Assembly: GCF_902459695.1 (NCBI RefSeq)
Contig: NZ_CABPRZ010000014.1
Location: 62,001 to 126,000 of the forward strand
Origin: Pandoraea terrae
GTDB lineage: Bacteria > Pseudomonadota > Gammaproteobacteria > Burkholderiales > Burkholderiaceae
Direction of reading: 5' to 3'
Length of the DNA: 64,000 nt
This document shows positions 17,669 to 28,387 of this stretch, in pieces (position 1 is the first letter of the stretch; every line of letters starts with the position of its first letter). The notes beneath the pieces are model-generated. The model saw only the letters and a list, made by a program, of their open reading frames with translations. It was not told the origin of the DNA and ran no database searches. A program made the position numbers and the translations under genes.

Positions 17669-18595
17669 ATGACGATTCCGTCCGACGCCGTATCCACGCC
17701 CGCTGGCGGGCCCTCCCCTGGCCCGCTGCCTACGCTTGTGCCGATTGCGCCAATCGCGTCGATCGAGCCGGTCGGCGCCGGGTCGCCCGTCGTCCCGCCT
17801 GAGTTCGTGCCAACGGCCGACCGGCCTGTCCGGTTACGTGCGCGGCCGCTCAGCGACGGCATCAAGGTGCCCGGCCACCGGCACGCGTGGGCCCAGGTCG
17901 CCTATACGGCGCGCGGCGTCATTCAGATCGCCGTGGCCGATGCCGCATGGATTGTGCCGCCGTCGCGCGCCATCTGGATACCGCCCGACGTCGAGCACAG
18001 TCTCCAGGTCAACGAACCCGCCTACCTGCGCACGTTGTACGTCTACCCCGATGCCATTCCCGCGGGCCTCGACCATTGCCGCGTCGTCGAAGTCTCGGTG
18101 CTGCTGCGCGAATTGATCGCCGCGATCGATGTCCCCGACGGCGTCAACGACCTCGCACGCGAGCTGTTGCTCGGCAGGCTGATTCTCGATGAACTGCGGC
18201 GTGCATCGCCGTTGCCACTGCAAGTGCCGCTACCGCGCGACAAACGTCTCCTGACGCTGTGCAACGCAATATTGGCGGATCCGGCCCGCGCATGGACGCT
18301 GGATCAATGGGCGCGCTATGCCGGCGCCAGCCCGCGCACCATCGGCCGGCTGTTTCGTCAGGAACTGAATATGAGTTTTGTGCAGTGGCGCCAGCAGGCG
18401 GTACTGGCGCAGGCGATTCCGCTGGCGTCGAAAGGCTATCCGCTCGCGCGCATCGCACACGAACTCGGCTATCGAAGCCAGAGTGCGTTTTCCGCGATGT
18501 TCAAGCGCGCCTTCGGGCGCACGCCAAGCGAATTCTTCGCGCCCGCGGGCGGCGCCGTTACATCTGCCGGAAAAGGTGTGCGTACTGGCGGCTGA
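17669..18595 (+). CDS. AraC-family transcriptional regulator with cupin-like sensor domain
   Basis: The 308 residues comprise a proline-rich N-terminal stretch (1-50), a cupin-type sensor domain (about 60-165, with PGHRHAWAQV and PSRAIWIPPDVEHSL) and a C-terminal double helix-turn-helix (about 195-295; SPRTIGRLFRQELNMSF and ARIAHELGYRSQSAFSAMFK). This layout is typical of AraC regulators of efflux or metabolic genes. The last 38 bp overlap the convergent LytTR response-regulator gene. The adjacent, divergently placed rraA remnant/cyclotransferase unit is a possible target. Whether residues 1-50 are really translated is unsure, since no later ATG precedes the cupin domain. Confidence 0.88.
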   Translation: MTIPSDAVSTPAGGPSPGPLPTLVPIAPIASIEPVGAGSPVVPPEFVPTADRPVRLRARPLSDGIKVPGHRHAWAQVAYTARGVIQIAVADAAWIVPPSRAIWIPPDVEHSLQVNEPAYLRTLYVYPDAIPAGLDHCRVVEVSVLLRELIAAIDVPDGVNDLARELLLGRLILDELRRASPLPLQVPLPRDKRLLTLCNAILADPARAWTLDQWARYAGASPRTIGRLFRQELNMSFVQWRQQAVLAQAIPLASKGYPLARIAHELGYRSQSAFSAMFKRAFGRTPSEFFAPAGGAVTSAGKGVRTGG

Positions 18596-19376
18596 CTGCC
18601 ACGCGGTCCTTGCGGCGCCGGAGCTTGAGCGTCATGCGGCCCAGCGGGGAGTGCTGGGCGCTCACCACGTCCGCCACGTTCACCAGCGTGCTGCGATGCA
18701 CCTGCCAGAAGCGGTTCGGGTCGAGTTGCGGCAGCAACTCGCGCAGACTCGTGCGGATCAACAGATCGCCGTCCGGCGTCGCAACGGTCACGTATTTGTC
18801 GGCCGCCTCGAAATAGCAGACGTCCTCCACGGGCACGATCCGTATCTCGCCCCCAATCGACGCACGCACGTAGCGCAGATAGTCCGCCACGTCGTTCGTC
18901 TCCCGAGCAGTGCCCGGCGGCGTGCCTTTCTCCGCGCGCGGACCGGCATCCCATTGCCTGGCCAACGCGTGCACAACACGGTCCAGCGCGGCCACATCCG
19001 GGGTTGCCAACCGCGCACGCAGACGGGCGACGGTCTGCGCCAGGCGCGCCGGCTCAACCGGCTTGAGCAGATAGTCGACGGCCGCCGCGTCGAAGGCATC
19101 CAGCGCGAAGCGGTCATACGCGGTCACGAACACGATCTGCGGGGGGTGCGACAGTGCCGCGCAGGCACGGGCAACATCGAGGCCTGTCGCCCCTGGCATG
19201 GCGATATCGAGAAACACGATGTCCGGCTGCGACGCAGCAATGCTCGCGATGGCCGACACGCCGTCCGCTGCGGCAGGCAGGAAGCGCAATTCGGGCCATG
19301 CCTGCGCCAGCGCCGCATGCAGCGACGCGGCCAGCAGGGGTTCGTCTTCGGCGATCAGGGCCAGGGGAGCAGTCAT
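18558..19376 (-). CDS. LytTR-family response regulator
   Basis: Response regulator of 272 residues. Receiver domain 1-115 with acidic pair Glu10/Asp11, phospho-acceptor Asp57 (VFLDIAMPG) and Lys105 (DYLLKPVEPA). LytTR DNA-binding domain about 165-270 (VCYFEAADKYVTV, FWQVHRSTLVNV). Such regulators bind direct-repeat sites and usually control membrane or cell-envelope genes. ATG 19376 overlaps the histidine kinase stop by 4 bp (ATGA), so kinase and regulator are made together. Its 3' end overlaps the convergent AraC gene by 38 bp. Confidence 0.92.
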   Translation of the reverse strand: MTAPLALIAEDEPLLAASLHAALAQAWPELRFLPAAADGVSAIASIAASQPDIVFLDIAMPGATGLDVARACAALSHPPQIVFVTAYDRFALDAFDAAAVDYLLKPVEPARLAQTVARLRARLATPDVAALDRVVHALARQWDAGPRAEKGTPPGTARETNDVADYLRYVRASIGGEIRIVPVEDVCYFEAADKYVTVATPDGDLLIRTSLRELLPQLDPNRFWQVHRSTLVNVADVVSAQHSPLGRMTLKLRRRKDRVAVSRQYAHLFRQM

Positions 19377-20515
19377 GCTTGGAAACGCGTGTCGAGCGGC
19401 AGGGTGAGCGTCGCGACAACACCTCGCGGCGTGCCTTCGCTCAACGTCAGTGTGCCATGAGGACCGTAAATGCCATATAAACGTTCGCGGACATTGGCCA
19501 GGCCGACGCCGGCCGTGGCATGCCCCGATGAACCCCGGGCCGGAAAACCCGCGCCATCGTCGCTGACCGTCAAGATCAGGCACGGCCGGCCGCCCGGGCC
19601 GGCGCCGGAGCCCACCTGCGCCAGACGTGCCGAGACCGACACGGCGCCGCCCGCCATCGAAGGCTCGACGCCATGCTTGACCGCATTCTCCACCAGCGGC
19701 TGCAGCAACATCGGCGGCACCGGCAACGCGCGGCATTCGTCGGGCAAATCGATCGTGTAGCGCAGCCGCTCGCCGAAGCGGATTTGCTGAATGGAAAGCA
19801 AGGCGTCGAGCAGCGCGAATTCGTCGGCCAAGGCGTTGCGCCCGGCCCGGATCGCCGTCAGCGAATTGCGCAAAAACCGGTTCAGATGGCCAAGCAGCAA
19901 GCGGGCACGCGCCGGGTCGCTCGCGATCAACGAATCGAGGTTGGCCAACACGTTGAAGAGGAAATGGGGCTCGATCTGCGCTTGAAGCGCTTGCAACTGC
20001 GCCTGCACCAGTTGCTTTTCCACGGCCGCCTGCGCCAGCGCCTGCTGCGCCGCCGTTGCCTTGAGTTGCGCCAGACGCGCACGCGACCACCCATACCAGG
20101 AGGCCAACCCCGTCGCGACGAGCGCCACGCCCAACGCCACTGGGAGGCTATGTCCCGCGCTCGGCCGCCAGATCGAGAACGGCAAGCCCAACAGCCATGT
20201 GCCCAGCACCACGCCGACGAGCAAGCCGCCAAGGCATCCGCCAAGCATCACGCCGAGGAAGCCGGCATGCGATGGCTCGCCGCCGCGCCAGCGCCACCGA
20301 CGGCCACCGTCCACGAAAAGCAGGATCGACATGCCGATACACTGGCTGAACACCCAGTTCTGCCAGAATGAGCCGCCAAAGTGAAAGGCGTACAGCGCAG
20401 CGGCGATGACCGTGTTGAACACGGCAATGGCCGCGATCTCCACCCCGAAGCCTGCCCATGCGCCCGGCTTTGCGCCGGCAGCCGCATCGGGCGAACCGGA
20501 AAGCGTCGTCTTCAT
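19373..20515 (-). CDS. LytS/YehU-type sensor histidine kinase
   Basis: Inner-membrane sensor kinase of 380 residues. About four hydrophobic segments (roughly 23-45, 53-69, 85-115, 122-142) are followed by a coiled linker and the His_kinase domain with IEPHFLFN (His184 is the phospho-acceptor). The ATPase domain has the N box ENAVKHG (277-283), DDGAGFPARG and GVGLANVRERLYG. No periplasmic sensor domain is visible, so the signal is probably sensed within the membrane. The gene overlaps both neighbours by 4 bp: the DUF2306 gene upstream and the response regulator downstream. Confidence 0.92.
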   Translation of the reverse strand: MKTTLSGSPDAAAGAKPGAWAGFGVEIAAIAVFNTVIAAALYAFHFGGSFWQNWVFSQCIGMSILLFVDGGRRWRWRGGEPSHAGFLGVMLGGCLGGLLVGVVLGTWLLGLPFSIWRPSAGHSLPVALGVALVATGLASWYGWSRARLAQLKATAAQQALAQAAVEKQLVQAQLQALQAQIEPHFLFNVLANLDSLIASDPARARLLLGHLNRFLRNSLTAIRAGRNALADEFALLDALLSIQQIRFGERLRYTIDLPDECRALPVPPMLLQPLVENAVKHGVEPSMAGGAVSVSARLAQVGSGAGPGGRPCLILTVSDDGAGFPARGSSGHATAGVGLANVRERLYGIYGPHGTLTLSEGTPRGVVATLTLPLDTRFQA

Positions 20516-20985
20516 TGCCGTGTCTCTCCGTTCGATGCCATCGTCCGGTGCGCCGGCGCCGCACTCGCCGCCACCGTCGCTCCGTACCTGTTACCCGCGT
20601 CCGTGACGCGTGTCTGTACCGTGTCGCGGACCCACCGGTTCAGTGTCCGCCCAGGCAGCGCGAACGCCAAGGTTCCGGCAACGATAAGCCCTACGTACAT
20701 CCCTGTCATCGACATCCGATGGGCACGCACATTGCCATGCCGAATCGCCCAGACAGCGCGCGCCAGGCCGAACAGCACGACCAGCGCCAAACCGTGTAGC
20801 GCCGAAAAATGCCCCGGGTGCAAGGAACGGATGCCGAAACTCGTCAGCGCGGTGATCGCCATTGCCGCCACCCACATCATGCCCAACCTGCGGTGCACAA
20901 GCGTGCCGCGCCGCATCATCATGACCGTCGTGCCGCAGACCAGCGCGGCCGACGCCGCCAGCAAGTGAATCGTCAGAATCGTCAT
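20512..20985 (-). CDS. DUF2306 family membrane protein
   Basis: Small predicted inner-membrane protein of 157 residues with four hydrophobic segments. The DUF2306-type pattern is visible: MMMRRGTLVHRRLGMMWVAA, then LHPGHFSALHGLAL, AVWAIRHGNVRAHRMSMTGMY and LPGRTLNRW. Conserved histidines in these loops suggest a cofactor- or metal-binding role, but no function is established. ATG 20985 is preceded by GAGGAG. Its stop overlaps the kinase start (ATGA), so it is the first gene of a three-gene signalling operon and may act as an accessory sensor subunit; that is inference. Confidence 0.82.
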   Translation of the reverse strand: MTILTIHLLAASAALVCGTTVMMMRRGTLVHRRLGMMWVAAMAITALTSFGIRSLHPGHFSALHGLALVVLFGLARAVWAIRHGNVRAHRMSMTGMYVGLIVAGTLAFALPGRTLNRWVRDTVQTRVTDAGNRYGATVAASAAPAHRTMASNGETRQ

Positions 20986-21238
20986 GGCTTTCTCCTCATT
21001 GGCCCTGTATGACGATTCGACGTTAGCCCCGGGCTGCCGGCACCGCCGCATCGATGCGACGAACGGTGGTTTCCTCGAGACGAACGGTTTGCGTGGTGGC
21101 GTGGATTGCGGCGCAAACGGCGGCACCGAATACGCTTCGGGGCGCAGTCCGCCGCATGGTTCATGAGTGACGCGGCAGGCGCCACCCTGCGCCATGCGCG
21201 CCCCCACGGTCACGCGCATGCGCTCTGACGCTCAATCG

Positions 21239-22837
21239 TCAGGCATCGTTTGTGATCATCTCGGCGGCCTTTTCCGCGATCATGATGATGGAAGCACTAG
21301 GATCGCCGGTCGATATTCTCGGCATGACGGATCCGTCAACAACCCTCAGCCCCTCGGTGCCATGCACCTGCAACCTGTCGTTCACCACGGCGAGATCGTC
21401 GTTACCCATTCTGCAAGTGCCGACCGCCTCATAATTGGGGTTGATTGTCTCCCGGAAATAATCGTCCAACTGAGCGTCGCCCGAGCAATCCACGCCCGGC
21501 GCAACCTCCCGACCACGGAAAGCATCATAGGCTCGCTGACCGAATATGTCGCGCGCAATTCTCACACCCCGTCTGAGCGCTTCGCGATCCCGTTCATGGG
21601 CCAAATAGTTCGCGTTAATGAGCGGCGGCGTCGCAGGATCCGCCGAGCGCAGTTTCAACTCTCCACGACTTTCCGGTCGAGTCAGGATAATCAGGTTCGA
21701 TACGCCGTGCTCCGGCACGACGCCGGTCGCGCTCGGCATGATGGGGATCAGGTAAAACTTGAGATCCAATTCCGAATGACCCGTTGCACCGGACCGAAGA
21801 TAGGCGATGGCGTCGGTGCTGTTTCCTGCCGCAGGTCCGGATCGCTTGAACAAATAGCTTAGCCCCGCTTTGGCCATGGCCAGACGGCTCTCGAAATACT
21901 TGTAGTCAGTTACCGGCTGCGGGCAGGCGATCTGAATCTGGGAACCGACATGGTCATGCAAGTTTTGCCCCACACCCTTGAGGTCGATAACGGGGTTTAT
22001 GCCTACCGACTTCAGGTGATTCGCATCACCAATTCCCGACAACATCAACAACTGCGCCGATTGAAACACGCCACCGCTCGAAATGACTTCTTCACGGGCG
22101 TAAGCGCGTTTGACTTTCCCGCCCTGCACATATTCGACGCCGATGACACGCATGCCCTGAAATAAAAGCTTGGTGGCGTGCGCCTTCGTCTCGACTTTCA
22201 AATTCTTTCTGCGAAGGGCAGGCCGCAAGTACGCGACGGCAGAGCTGATCCTGCGTCCGTTGAGAATGGTCCGATCCGACGGACCGAAGCCCTCGGGCTT
22301 GCTGCCGTTGTGATCGTCGCTGTATGGGAACCCGGCCTGTTGCGCTGCGTCCAGCCAAGCCGCCGATGCAGGATTGTCAATGCGAGCCTGCGTCACACGC
22401 AGAGGACCGCTGCCGCCGTGAAACGCGTTCTCGCCGTGTTCATTGCCTTCGGCGCGCTTGAAGTAGGGCAACACCTCCGCGTGGGACCACCCCTTATTCC
22501 CGAGACGCGCCCACTCATCGAAGATTTCCGGTGCACCGCGGCTGTAGCACATGCCGTTAATCGAACTGCTCCCGCCAATGACCTTACCGCGCACATCATG
22601 CAGCACGCGATTGTTCAAATTCTGTTGCGGTGCCGTTTCATATTTCCAACTGAACAATCCACCCTGCAGCATCGGAAGGAATCCGCCAGGAATGTGAATG
22701 AGCGGACTTCTATCCCATCCGCCCGCCTCCAGAAGCAGAACCTTGTGGAGCGGATCAGTCGAAAGCCGGTTGGCGAGTACACAGCCAGCCGACCCAGCGC
22801 CCACGACAATATAGTCGTAGTCAGCGTGAATGGTCAT
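21239..22837 (-). CDS. GMC-family FAD oxidoreductase with altered catalytic motif
   Basis: Choline-dehydrogenase-like flavoprotein of 532 residues. Seen: FAD-binding YDYIVVGAGSAGCVLANRL (residues 7-25), GMC signature GKVIGGSSSINGMCYSRG, second signature SSGGVFQSAQLLMLSGIGD and C-terminal RVVDGSVMP. The usual Y-H-P-x-G-T-C catalytic segment reads NYEAVGTC here, so the active-site His is Glu, and the usual G-N-T-N-A-P segment reads GDPSAS. The sequence otherwise is intact, so this is not decay. Codon choice is more A/T-tolerant than in neighbours, hinting at transfer. ATG 22837 is preferred over an in-frame ATG at 22873, which lies inside the operator and only about 9 bases from the predicted transcript start. 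Confidence 0.88.
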   Translation of the reverse strand: MTIHADYDYIVVGAGSAGCVLANRLSTDPLHKVLLLEAGGWDRSPLIHIPGGFLPMLQGGLFSWKYETAPQQNLNNRVLHDVRGKVIGGSSSINGMCYSRGAPEIFDEWARLGNKGWSHAEVLPYFKRAEGNEHGENAFHGGSGPLRVTQARIDNPASAAWLDAAQQAGFPYSDDHNGSKPEGFGPSDRTILNGRRISSAVAYLRPALRRKNLKVETKAHATKLLFQGMRVIGVEYVQGGKVKRAYAREEVISSGGVFQSAQLLMLSGIGDANHLKSVGINPVIDLKGVGQNLHDHVGSQIQIACPQPVTDYKYFESRLAMAKAGLSYLFKRSGPAAGNSTDAIAYLRSGATGHSELDLKFYLIPIMPSATGVVPEHGVSNLIILTRPESRGELKLRSADPATPPLINANYLAHERDREALRRGVRIARDIFGQRAYDAFRGREVAPGVDCSGDAQLDDYFRETINPNYEAVGTCRMGNDDLAVVNDRLQVHGTEGLRVVDGSVMPRISTGDPSASIIMIAEKAAEMITNDA

Positions 22838-22853
22838 AAATGATGTTTTCCTG

Positions 22854-22889
22854 TTTTCACTAACGCAACTCATGACGCGTTAGTGAAAA
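22854..22889. promoter_or_regulatory. 13-bp inverted-repeat operator upstream of the GMC gene
   Basis: TTTTCACTAACGC (22854-22866) and GCGTTAGTGAAAA (22877-22889) are perfect inverted copies separated by 10 bp. The site begins at the -10 of the GMC promoter and covers the predicted transcription start, the position expected for a repressor of the TetR or similar family. No candidate repressor gene is adjacent in the window. Confidence 0.72.
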
Positions 22890-22917
22890 TGCTACAGATA
22901 GGCAATCGCAATGTCAA
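22889..22917 (-). promoter_or_regulatory. Sigma-70 promoter of the GMC oxidoreductase gene
   Basis: Reading leftward, a perfect consensus -35 TTGACA (22917-22912) is followed after exactly 17 bp by TAGCAT (22894-22889). Expected start of transcription is near 22882, inside the inverted-repeat operator. This is one of the best -35/-10 pairs in the window. Confidence 0.65.
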
Positions 22918-22962
22918 CATGGGTAGAAAAACACTCAGTGAGTGCGCCCTGCCGGGCGCAAC

Positions 22963-22991
22963 AAAAAAAAAGCCGTGGGAAAACCCACGGC
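22963..22991 (-). terminator. Rho-independent terminator of clpB
   Basis: Read leftward: stem GCCGTGGG/CCCACGGC, 4-base loop, then a run of nine T. It lies 25 bp past the clpB stop. Confidence 0.9.
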
Positions 22992-23016
22992 GTCTTGTCC
23001 TGCGCTCCCGATCGCC

Positions 23017-25617
<2,601 letters not shown>

Positions 25618-25651
25618 CAAGTGCTCCGGTAAGAATTGCGTTCTGGATCGG

Positions 25652-25680
25652 ATGTGCGGACATGCCACTTAGTTTTCAAG
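25652..25680 (-). promoter_or_regulatory. Heat-shock (sigma-32-type) promoter of clpB
   Basis: Reading leftward, CTTGAAA (25680-25674) matches the sigma-32 -35 element exactly. After 14 bp comes CCGCACAT (25659-25652), close to the C-rich sigma-32 -10 consensus. Transcription would begin about 30 bp before the clpB ATG. Confidence 0.7.
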
Positions 25681-25904
25681 AGGATTCGTCTCGGAAAATG
25701 GAACGAAATACAACAGGACGAAATCAGGGCCCGCAGACGGCGGCCTGTCCCGAAAAGCTCGGGGCCGAACGTGGGGCAATGGGCAACGCCGGACGCGCGC
25801 CGGCATGAAGTTCATAATAGTGATTTTTACGCCATGTTTTGTGCGCCCGCGACGTGATGCCGCGCCCCTCGCACCGACTTGCTGCCCGACTGACGCCCAA
25901 GACA

Positions 25905-26411
25905 ATGAACGCCTCCACCTCCCCTGCGGCAACCGCCGATACGCCCCCTATCCACGATGCCGCAAAGCGCTTGGGCACAGTCGATGCCGATGCCGTGCGC
26001 GTGCTGGTTCACACCTTTTACGGCCGCGTACGCGATGACGACCTGATCGGCCCGGTGTTCCGCGGCGCGCTGGAAGGCCGCTGGGATCAGCACCTGGGCA
26101 AGATGGTTGAGTTCTGGTGCAGCATTGTGCTGGGCAGCAAGACGTATCGCGGCAATGTGATGCAGGCGCACCAGTCGTTTGCCCACCTGTCCGGCGAACA
26201 TTTCAGCCGTTGGCTGGCGCTGTTTTTCGATACCTTGGAGCGGTGCTTCACGCCGGAAGCGGCGATCGACTTCGCCGAGCCGGCCGTGCGGATTGCCGAG
26301 AGCCTTCAACTGGGACTGTTCGGCTGGGAGTACGCCCTGCCGCCGTCGCAGCGGGCGCTGTTGGAGAGTGTGAAGCGTCTGCGCGCGGCGGACCGCGGCG
26401 TCAACGCGTGA
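25905..26411 (+). CDS. Group 3 truncated haemoglobin
   Basis: Small haem protein of 168 residues with the 2-over-2 globin fold. The core HTFYGRVRDDDLIGPVF, MVEFWCSIVLGSKTYRG and MQAHQSFAHL pattern is that of group III truncated globins; the His of MQAHQSF is the expected proximal haem ligand. Residues 1-20 are a Thr/Ala-rich leader without globin similarity. ATG 25905 is the first start giving the common N-terminus; no strong ribosome site is seen. Roles in NO or redox chemistry are proposed for the family, not shown here. The gene diverges from clpB, and its 3' end overlaps the convergent moaE gene by 11 bp. Confidence 0.88.
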   Translation: MNASTSPAATADTPPIHDAAKRLGTVDADAVRVLVHTFYGRVRDDDLIGPVFRGALEGRWDQHLGKMVEFWCSIVLGSKTYRGNVMQAHQSFAHLSGEHFSRWLALFFDTLERCFTPEAAIDFAEPAVRIAESLQLGLFGWEYALPPSQRALLESVKRLRAADRGVNA

Positions 26412-26868
26412 GTGCGTCGTCGCCCCAACGACCGCGTGCGGCGTCATCTGCCTCGCGGGCATCGACCCAACGCTCGCCCTGCGGCGTCACTTCTTTTTTC
26501 CAGAACGGCGCTTCCGTCTTCAGATAGTCCATGATGAACTCGCAGGCGGCAAACGCCTCGCCCCGGTGCGCCGACGTGACCGCCACAAGGACGATCTGGT
26601 CGCCCGGCCCGAGTTCGCCGTGGCGATGGATGACCAGCGCGTCGTAAATGTCCCAACGCGCACGCGCCTTTTCAACGATAGCCTCGAGCGCCTTTTCTGT
26701 CATCCCGGGATAGTGCTCGAGCGTCATGCGGGCGACGTCCTGCCCGTCGTTCAAATCCCGCACGGTGCCGACGAAGCTCGCGATTGCGCCGACGCGGTAA
26801 TCGTCCGCACGCAGCGCGCGCACTTCGGCGGACAAGTCGAAATCTTCAGTCTGGACGCGGACCGTCAT
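26401..26868 (-). CDS. moaE: Molybdopterin synthase catalytic subunit
   Basis: Large subunit of the MoaD2-MoaE2 complex that inserts two sulfurs into cyclic pyranopterin monophosphate to make molybdopterin. The 155 residues contain FVGTVRDLNDG, LEHYPGMTEKAL, IHRHGELGPGDQIVLVAV and the active-site lysine region PFWKKE. ATG 26868 gives the family start. It is the last gene of moeA-moaD-moaE, with 14 bp from moaD. Its 3' end overlaps the truncated haemoglobin gene on the other strand. Confidence 0.95.
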   Translation of the reverse strand: MTVRVQTEDFDLSAEVRALRADDYRVGAIASFVGTVRDLNDGQDVARMTLEHYPGMTEKALEAIVEKARARWDIYDALVIHRHGELGPGDQIVLVAVTSAHRGEAFAACEFIMDYLKTEAPFWKKEVTPQGERWVDAREADDAARGRWGDDALTR

Positions 26869-26882
26869 GGCGGGCTCCCGGC

Positions 26883-27140
26883 TCAACCGCCCGTGACGGG
26901 CGGAAAAAACGCGACTTCGCAACCGTCGCTGATACGCACGTTCGGCCGGCACATCTGGTGGTTGAGCGCCATGCGCAGCGCACGGCCCTCGGCCAGCGTG
27001 TCCTGCCACGGATCGCCGCGGCGCTGCAGCCAGTGACGGACGTCGCCAACGGTGACCACCTCATCCGGCAAGTCGACCACTTCTTCGCTGCGGCCCAGCG
27101 CTTCACGCACGCTCGCGAAATAGCGGAGTTCAATTTTCAT
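26883..27140 (-). CDS. moaD: Molybdopterin synthase sulfur-carrier subunit
   Basis: Ubiquitin-fold protein of 85 residues that carries the thiocarboxylate sulfur used by MoaE. It ends in the required Gly-Gly (FFPPVTGG), and opens MKIELRYFASVREALG, both typical. MoeB, which would adenylate this terminus, is not in the window. The gene lies between moeA (17 bp upstream) and moaE (14 bp downstream). Confidence 0.95.
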   Translation of the reverse strand: MKIELRYFASVREALGRSEEVVDLPDEVVTVGDVRHWLQRRGDPWQDTLAEGRALRMALNHQMCRPNVRISDGCEVAFFPPVTGG

Positions 27141-27157
27141 CGCAATGACTCCAGCAT

Positions 27158-28384
27158 TCAGGACAACAGTTCGGCGAACGGCAGGAACGCCACCGTCTGG
27201 CCCGCTTCGATGCGGTGACCGGGCGGATTGTCGATCAGGCCGTCGCCCCAGACGGTCGACGTGAGCACCGCCGAACTCTGATTCGGGAACAGGTCCAGAC
27301 CGCCCGTCGCGTTGATGCGCGCACGCAGGAATTCGTTGCGGCGGTCGGCCTTCTTCTGCGTGAAATCGGCGCGCAGCGCAAGGCGGCGCGGGGTCACGTC
27401 CGTCGCCCCTTGCAGCCGCAAAATGAACGGGCGCACGAACAACAGGAAGGTCACGAAACTGGACACCGGATTGCCCGGCAAGCCGATGAACCAGGCCCGG
27501 CGCGCCGCCGGTTCGGCCGCGGCATTGATGACTTCGCCGAACGCCAGCGGCTTGCCCGGCTTGAGTGCAATCTGCCAGAGGTTCAAGCGCCCTTCCGCTT
27601 CCACTGCCGGCTTCACGTGATCCTCCTCGCCCACCGATACGCCGCCCGACGTGATGATCAGGTCGTTCGACCGCGCAGCGTCGCGCAGAATCGCCCGGGT
27701 CGCCGCCAAGTTGTCCGGCACGATGCCGTAATCCGTCAATTCGCAACCGAGGTTGTCGAGCAAACCGCGCAATACGAATCGATTTGAATTGTAGATGCCC
27801 CCCGGGCGCAAGGTTTCGCCCGGCATCGTCAGTTCGTCGCCGGTGTAGAACACTGCCACACGCAGACGGCGGCTCACGGTCAGCGACGCACAACCGACCG
27901 AGGCAGCCAGCCCAAGCGCTTGCGGCCCCAGGCGCGTGCCGGCCGCCAGAATGACGCTGCCGTTACGAATATCCGAGCCCTGTCGGTTGACGAACTCGCC
28001 CGCTTGCGGCGCGTGGCGAACGATCACGCGGTTACCGTCGTCCACCGCCTCGCATTGCTCCTGCATCACCACCGTGTCAGCGCCCTCGGGCAGCGGCGCG
28101 CCCGTGAAAATGCGCGCGGCAGTGCCGATCTCCAGAGGTTCCGGCTGATGGCCGGCCGGAATGCGCTGGGTGACGGGCAAGGCCGTCTCGGCACCGGTCA
28201 GGTCGCCGCAACGCATGGCGTAGCCGTCCATCGCACTCGTGTCCATGGGCGGGACGTCGAGCGTGGCGACGATATCGGCGGCGAGCACGCGGCCATTGGC
28301 CGACAGCGTGTCGATCGTCTCGAACGCGCCGACGGGACGTGCCGCGTCGAGCACGGCACTGAGCGCTTCCTGGGTGCTGAGCAT
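27158..28384 (-). CDS. moeA: Molybdopterin molybdenumtransferase
   Basis: Inserts molybdate into adenylated molybdopterin to finish the molybdenum cofactor. The 408 residues match the family: N-terminal PPMDTSAMDGYAM, RIFTGAPLPEGADTVVMQE and the MoaB/Mog-fold SGGVSVGEEDHVK, GLPGNPVSSFVTF segments. ATG 28384 lies 3 bp after the thrC stop, so the cofactor genes are probably read through from the threonine genes upstream. Confidence 0.96.
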   Translation of the reverse strand: MLSTQEALSAVLDAARPVGAFETIDTLSANGRVLAADIVATLDVPPMDTSAMDGYAMRCGDLTGAETALPVTQRIPAGHQPEPLEIGTAARIFTGAPLPEGADTVVMQEQCEAVDDGNRVIVRHAPQAGEFVNRQGSDIRNGSVILAAGTRLGPQALGLAASVGCASLTVSRRLRVAVFYTGDELTMPGETLRPGGIYNSNRFVLRGLLDNLGCELTDYGIVPDNLAATRAILRDAARSNDLIITSGGVSVGEEDHVKPAVEAEGRLNLWQIALKPGKPLAFGEVINAAAEPAARRAWFIGLPGNPVSSFVTFLLFVRPFILRLQGATDVTPRRLALRADFTQKKADRRNEFLRARINATGGLDLFPNQSSAVLTSTVWGDGLIDNPPGHRIEAGQTVAFLPFAELLS

Positions 28385-28387
28385 GGC

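Noticed and set aside
25805-25900. NO-responsive (NsrR-like) half-site upstream of the truncated haemoglobin
   Set aside because: AAGTTCATAAT resembles a half-site, but the second half is missing, so the match is weak.
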